Positions 59,182 to 64,000 of a stretch of 64,000 nt of DNA are shown here, one piece after another (within the stretch, counting starts at the first letter, position 1; every line of letters begins with the position of its first letter). This DNA comes from Polytrichum commune (lineage: Eukaryota > Streptophyta > Polytrichopsida > Polytrichales > Polytrichaceae). Location: positions 19,116,527 to 19,180,526 of the forward strand of contig OX485808.1 in the NCBI GenBank assembly GCA_950295325.1. Direction: 5' to 3'. The notes beneath the pieces are model-generated. The model worked only from the letters and a program-made list of their open reading frames with translations. It was not told the origin of the DNA and did not search any database. The translations under genes and the position numbers were made by a program.

Positions 59182-59840
59182 TTATGGTTTCATTTTTGGT
59201 GCATCCAATTTCCTTACACTGAAATCCAATTCCTCCCATGCCATGAGCCTTTGCATCCTGGATGGAAATTCTTCCAAAGCATTGCAGTCTCGCATGTAGA
59301 GTTTTTTCAAAGACCTCAAATTTCCCAATTCTTCTGGAATCTTCTTCAAGAATTTGCATCCATTAATATTCAATTCCTCCAATGCCACGAGCTTGTGCAT
59401 CCCGGTTGGAAATTCTTCCAAAGCATTACAATCCCACATGTAGAGTTTCTTCAAAGACCTCAAATTTCCAAATCCTTCCGGAATCCTCCTCAAGGATTTG
59501 CATCCACCAAAATTCAATTCCTCCAACGTCACAAGCGTGCGCACCCTGGATAGAAATTCTTCCAAGGCAACGCATTCTTACATGTAGAGTTTCTTCAAAG
59601 AGCTCAAATCCCCCCAAACCTTCCGAAATTCTCTTCAAGGATTTGCATCTACTAAAATTCAATTCCTCCAACGCCACCAGCATGCACACCCCGGATGAAA
59701 TTTTTTCCATAGCTTCGCATTCTTACATGTAGAGTTTCTTCAAGGACATCAAACCCCCCAATCCTTCGGAAATCCTCTTCAAGGATTTGCATCCACCAAA
59801 AATAAATTCCTCCAACAACACCAGCGTGTGCACCCCACAT
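59182..59840 (-). pseudogene. NLR-type leucine-rich repeat remnant
   Basis: The minus strand encodes about nine LRRs of 24 residues, alternating LxALEELNxxGCKSLKKIPEG-type and LGNLRSLKKLYMxDCNALEEFPSG-type units, as in the C-terminal LRRs of plant NLR immune receptors. 59182-59565 is open (127 codons); further 5' (59566-59840) the same repeats continue only across several frame changes and a TAA near 59578. No NB-ARC, TIR or coiled-coil domain is in the window, and the 5' end is cut by other repeats. Non-functional fragment; it lies 100 bp from the Tc1 element. Confidence 0.88.
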
Positions 59841-60474
59841 AACTACAACAAAATCGACAAAAAACGACTTTGTTTATGATTGTTATTTGAATCGTTGAGG
59901 ACTACAATGACTATTAATTTTTGTGTTATTACGGACGACTTGTAACGGACAGACAGTCGTTGGGGACGTGACGTGGGAACCTGGATGATATAGTCGTATA
60001 GGGTAGTCGTAAACATGTTGAGCGGACGTGGCAAGCCGAGATGACACAGATTTCACGTGGCATTACGTGGCATCCATGACACGACGTCACATCCAGGTCA
60101 TCATCTGACGTGACATCCACGCCATGACCTCACATCCAGGTCATCATCTGACATGGCATCCACGCCACGACCTCACCTCCAGGTCGTCATCTGAGTTGGC
60201 TCTCACGCCATGTCAACAAACACGTGGCTTCCGAGTCAATTGGCCATGTCATCGTTATATGTGGGCAACTAATATAATGTCACGTGTCCATAAACATAGT
60301 TCATGTGTAGTCATTTGCCGATTGCCATGTGTATCCTAAACGACTATTATGTTACTATTGAAGAACTACATGCTAGTGACATGTGCACGGGTTTAGGCCA
60401 TCTGTCAGTACATTGAGGCCTTGTTTACTCTTTCATTAGTGGGACATTTGAGTGTGTGTACCGAGGTATCAGGG
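59841..60474. other. No gene seen; probable MITE-like sequence interrupted by LTRs
   Basis: Repeated phrases ACGTGGCATCCACGCCAYGAC and TCACATCCAGGTCATCATCTG alternate here at 60060-60200 (given in pieces, 30-60 bp period). Sequence of the same flavour (GTGTCATTTG, CACGTGG) resumes at 63800 after the nested LTRs. Confidence 0.55.
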
Positions 60475-61149
60475 TGTGAGGCCAAACCACCCACCCTTAT
60501 GCGTCGTAGTCCGGGTGAGGGCATGGGTATCGCATTCATGCTAGCCTAGTTAGATCTTCCCACATCATCAACCTCCATTGCATCTCACATCAATTTTGAC
60601 ACTCCAATTTATTCCATGGCGAGGTTACAAGCGTTGAAGAATGCTCTTCTCTAATGTCACACCCGTAATGCATCCCATCGTAAAACCCACATATCTAATG
60701 AATACTTAATGCCACCACCTAGTATGTTGTGATTTTCCTACTTACTAATTAACTAATTACTTAGGCAAACCCCATATGCTACTCCTAACTAACTAGCCTA
60801 TATTGTGTCACAAGGTGGATGCCACTACCATCTCTACCTTATTTCAACCGTGGCAACTAGTGTGTACCCGGGACTAACTTCGAGCTTGAAACCCAGTGTG
60901 AGCCCAAAATGGTGCCCACATGTGTTCTTAACACTTTGAAACTATTAGAAGTTATATTTTGATGTTTTATGATTATTCACAAAAATATAAAAAGAGTGAG
61001 GCTTGAATGAAATTATGTTTAGACCTTAGGTTAATTAGAAGTTTAGCGGTGTGAAGAAAGTTCCTTAATTAGGTGAACATAATGTGTGGTGAACCAAGGG
61101 TGGCTCCTTGAGTTAAATGTTTGAATTAAGATCTGTGTTGTTGGTTTAA

Positions 61150-61510
61150 GAGTTGAAGGCTTAAATGATAGGATGAGAGCCTACAAAGTAGGAAATGATC
61201 AAAATGTTTATCTTGAGCCTTGGGGGTGCTCACCTACTCCCTTGAAGGCTTAAAAGATAGGATGAGAGCCTACAAAGTAGGAAATGATCAAAAGGTTTAT
61301 CTTGAGCATTGGGGGTATTCACCTACTCCCTTGAAGGCTTAAAGGATAGGATGAGAACCTACAAAGTAGGAAATGATCAAAAGGTTTATCTTGAGCCTTG
61401 GATGTGCTCACCTACTCCCTTGAAGGCTTAAAGGATAGGATGAGAGCCTACAAAGTAGGAAATGATTAAAAGGTTTATCTTAAGCCTTGGGGGTGCTCAC
61501 CTACTCCCTT
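61150..61510. repeat. 90-bp minisatellite in the nested LTR (U3 side)
   Basis: Four units of about 90 bp, TTGAAGGCTTAAAGGATAGG, then GAGCCTACAAAGTAGGAAATG, ending GGTGCTCACCTACTCCC. They lie immediately before the TATA box, so the copy has a multiplied upstream region; the sister LTR at 47069 has a single such unit. Confidence 0.9.
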
Positions 61511-62267
61511 TCACCTCACTATATAATCCTCACTCTCCCCTCTCCCTCTTTTTTTCTTCCTTTGTGCTTCTTGGCACCCAACGTGTTATGAGTGTGGGTG
61601 TGTGGGAAGCAAGAAAAGAGCACGTGTGTGTGCAAGGTCTCAAGGTGAAGAACCAAGATTAATTATCCTTGAAGTTAGTTGACACTTGTTGGGAGTAGTA
61701 TTTAATTTGAGGCATTTAGAGCTTGGCTCGTTGTGTTCAACTTATAGAATTTAGACTTATATCATTTAAATTTATAGTGTTTAGAATTATGACATTTAGA
61801 ATTATAGCATCTAGATTCATGTTAGATTTAAAGCATTCAACCTTGTAGGCTTTAAAGCGGAGGCCACTTAGGCTAGTTGCTGGTTTGAAGTTGGAGGCAG
61901 TCGGCTTAGTTGCTGGTTTGAAGTTGGAGGCAGTTAGGCTTAGCGGCTGGGTTGAAGAGGGAGGTTAGTTAGGCCTAACGGCTGGGTTAAGTAGAGCCAG
62001 TTAGATTTAGCGAATGGGTTAAGGAGGAATCTAGTTCCAACTAGTTGTGCACTCCCGAGTCTAAGCTAGATCGACAACCTAAATAACTACTAGTTTGTGA
62101 GGATGGTTAATTAGACTAATTAGTTAGGCTAGAAGGTTAGGCTAGTTGGTTTAGTGGTTGCATTATGAGATGAAGTTGGGAAGGATTTGTGAGGGACTTG
62201 TGGGAGAGGAGGTAATGTTAAGTTATACAAGTGTTTTTCAACACTTGTATTAAAACTTATGTGCTTC

Positions 62268-62447
62268 ATGGAATCAACACATCATAGCCTCAGCGAGGTG
62301 TCATGCACCAGTGAAGAATCGACAACCAGAACCAAAGTTGCAAGGGGGAAATCATTGAAGGCATGCGTGGCAAAGACAGTGGGGTGGACTCTGGAAAAAA
62401 CCAAGGATGTGTCTATACACGATGTTCACACTAATAAAATGTCATGA
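62268..62447 (+). CDS. Conserved LTR-embedded short ORF (copy 3 of 3)
   Basis: 59 codons, MESTHHSLSEV...RGKSLKACVAKTVGWTLEKTKD...NKMS. A stem ACAAGTGTT/AACACTTGT with T-rich loop stands 30 nt before it (62227-62248). AATAAAATG overlaps the last codons and the ORF ends 132 bp before the LTR end. It begins about 750 nt after the TATA box, so it would lie in the long R region of the retroelement RNA, if transcribed. Confidence 0.55.
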   Translation: MESTHHSLSEVSCTSEESTTRTKVARGKSLKACVAKTVGWTLEKTKDVSIHDVHTNKMS

Positions 62448-62584
62448 TTTGAATTAAGTTAGAAACTCATAAAGGTAGAACGTACATCCCATGTTACCAC
62501 AAGTTGTTATGTTACACATGTAATCTCCAAACCTATTACCCGGACTAAGATGCTTAAGGGTGGTAGGTTTGGCCTCACACCCAG

Positions 62585-63250
62585 CTGGCTGGGCCGAATC
62601 CCAGCTTGCTTTCGCACCTGAAACTAATCTCCTTGGCCGAATGTTGTTGGCCGAATCCCAGGCTTGCCTTCGCACCTGAAATTAATCTCCTTGGCTGAAT
62701 GTTGTTGGGCCGAATCTCAGGCTTGCCTTCGCACCTGAAACTAATCTCCTTGGCCGAATGTTGCGGAACAAATCCCAGCTTGCCTTCGAACCTGAAATTA
62801 ATCTCCTTAGCTGAATGTTGCTGGGCCAAATCCCAGCTTGCCTTTGCACCTGAAATTAATCTCCTTAGCCGAATACTGCTGGCCGAATCCCAGCTTGCCT
62901 TCGCACCTGAAACTAATCTTCTTGGCCGAATACTGTTGGCCGAATCCCAGCTTGCCTTCGCACATGATACTAATCTCCTTGGCCGAATGTTGCTGGGCCG
63001 AATCCCAGCTTGCCTTCGCACTTGAAATTAATATCCTTGGCCGAATGTTGCTGGGCCGAATCCCAGCTTGCCTTCGCACCTAAAACTAATCTCCTTGGCC
63101 GAATGCTGCTGGCCGAATCCCAGTTTGCCTTCGCACCTGAACTAAGTTCCTTGGCCGAATGTTGCTGGCCAAATCCTAGCTTGCCTTCGCACCTGAACTA
63201 AACTCCTTGGCCGATTGTTGCTGGGCCGAATTCCAGCTTGCCTTCGTACC
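62585..63250. repeat. 58-60-bp minisatellite in the outer LTR
   Basis: About eleven units: GGCCGAATCCCAGCTTGCCT, TCGCACCTGAAACTAATCTC, CTTGGCCGAATGTTGCTG. The long open frames on both strands here come from the repeat. Confidence 0.93.
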
Positions 63251-63276
63251 TCAAAAACTCGGCTCCTCCTCTCTCC

Positions 63277-63459
<183 letters not shown>

Positions 63460-63799
63460 ATACTCCCAAACTCAAGGTCATAAACCCCTTGTGGAGAGGG
63501 ACACCCGAGCTTATCCACTAAGTCCCCAACCTTAAACCAACATGGAAATGTCCTAATTTAAACACTTAAACCCAAGGCCCTTTCCCTTGCTTCATCAAAC
63601 ACCACTCACTTAACCAAAACACCCCCTAATGCCACTAAGCCTTTAATTAACTACACAAAATAAGCTTAAGGCCTAAAACATAACTCCACGCCAAGCCTCA
63701 CTCTTTTTATATTTCTTGATGTTTCAATAATGACGTCAAATGCAACTTCAACTAAGTTTTAAACATAAAACAAATATGAGCAACCATTTTGGGCTCATA

Positions 63800-64000
63800 C
63801 ATGGGTACACGTGTCATTTGTAATGGCTCACTTCTCCACGTGGATGCATAAATGACTAGAATTCGACAGCGGCAACAAATTTTTTTCTTCCTGTGCGGCC
63901 ATGATTATGCCACGACAGATTTGTATCATGCCATTTTGACTGCGAAGCAACTCTGAATGGTTAACAATGACTACATTGCAAAAGGTGTGCAGTCATTGAT
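63800..64000. other. No gene seen; continuation of the MITE-like sequence
   Basis: Contains GTGTCATTTG, CCACGTGGATG, AATGACTACATTGC and CAGTCATTGAT words as in 53990-55040 and 59840-60470. It reaches the window edge. Confidence 0.5.

Larger units (their letters stand above)
60897..62579 (+). mobile_element. Solo LTR, family 2, TSD CCCAG, nested
   Basis: 1683 bp, TGTGAGCCCAAAATGG...TTTGGCCTCACA with exact target duplications CCCAG at 60892-60896 and 62580-62584. TATATAA at 61520-61526 with CT-rich sequence after it, conserved short ORF at 62268-62447, AATAAAA at its end. Closest to the copy at 47069-48540 (shared ACACGTGC..AAGGTCTCAAGGTGAAG in pieces). Confidence 0.95.

Overview
The window is nuclear DNA of a land plant and consists almost entirely of transposable elements. 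Plant signs are a short CCCTAAA (Arabidopsis-type) telomere-like run at 35621-35661, leucine-rich repeats of the plant NLR kind, GT-AG introns inside transposase genes, plant-type LTRs, and plant-type PIF/Harbinger, hAT and MULE relatives. The LRR style and the mix of DNA transposons would suit a non-seed plant or a conifer, but I cannot name a species. No rRNA, tRNA, CRISPR array or intact host housekeeping gene was recognised.

Layout. 1-1050: tail of a broken DUF7869-type transposase gene. 1180-2150: dyad-bearing and 60-bp tandem repeats. 2357-7239: a MULE-like transposase gene (copy 1, nearly open, one intron) with a divergent ORF on its left and a convergent ORF on its right. 7908-9018: solo LTR. 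11025-15604 (minus): a second, decayed copy of the same transposase, with one solo LTR inside the gene (14339-15276) and another just upstream of it (15797-16770). 17043-18271: two unknown ORFs. About 18840-26690: a satellite built around a conserved dyad, itself interrupted by a solo LTR (18930-20503). 26654-27409 (minus): a broken gene of unknown family. 27496-27983 and 36922-37908: two clusters of near-perfect palindromes, ACGAACG-N2-CGTTCGT. 30217-32288 (minus): a broken gag-like ORF. 32554-33526: solo LTR. 34019-35222: a hAT element with matching ends. 38016-41541: an almost complete DUF7869-type transposase gene. 45585-46792: a PIF/Harbinger derivative. 46928-48786: a Tourist-like element split by a solo LTR. 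50600-53730: remains of a gene with an FCP1/NIF phosphatase-like fold. 57831-59080: a complete, uninterrupted Tc1-type (DD34E) transposon. 59182-59840 (minus): NLR-type LRR remnants. 60475-63799: a solo LTR nested inside another.

The best-supported results are structural. Six of the seven proposed solo LTR insertions (three in each of two families) are bounded by TG...CA or TG...TA ends with exact 5-bp target duplications or a single mismatch; the seventh, the outer nested copy, also matches at 4 of 5. Within the larger LTR family, three copies keep a ~55-60 codon ORF ending about 130 bp before the LTR end, overlapping an AATAAA signal. Tc1, hAT and PIF/Harbinger elements each have recognisable terminal inverted repeats.

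The most unusual pattern is the repeated use of short dyads with a 2-nt centre, in three unrelated repeat families and again at the 3' tail of the DUF7869 gene. One family (ACGAACG-N2-CGTTCGT) forms dense clusters immediately upstream of the DUF7869 transposase and of a divergent unknown gene 10 kb away. This could be a transposase-binding or promoter architecture of a poorly described element, or a mobile palindrome family.
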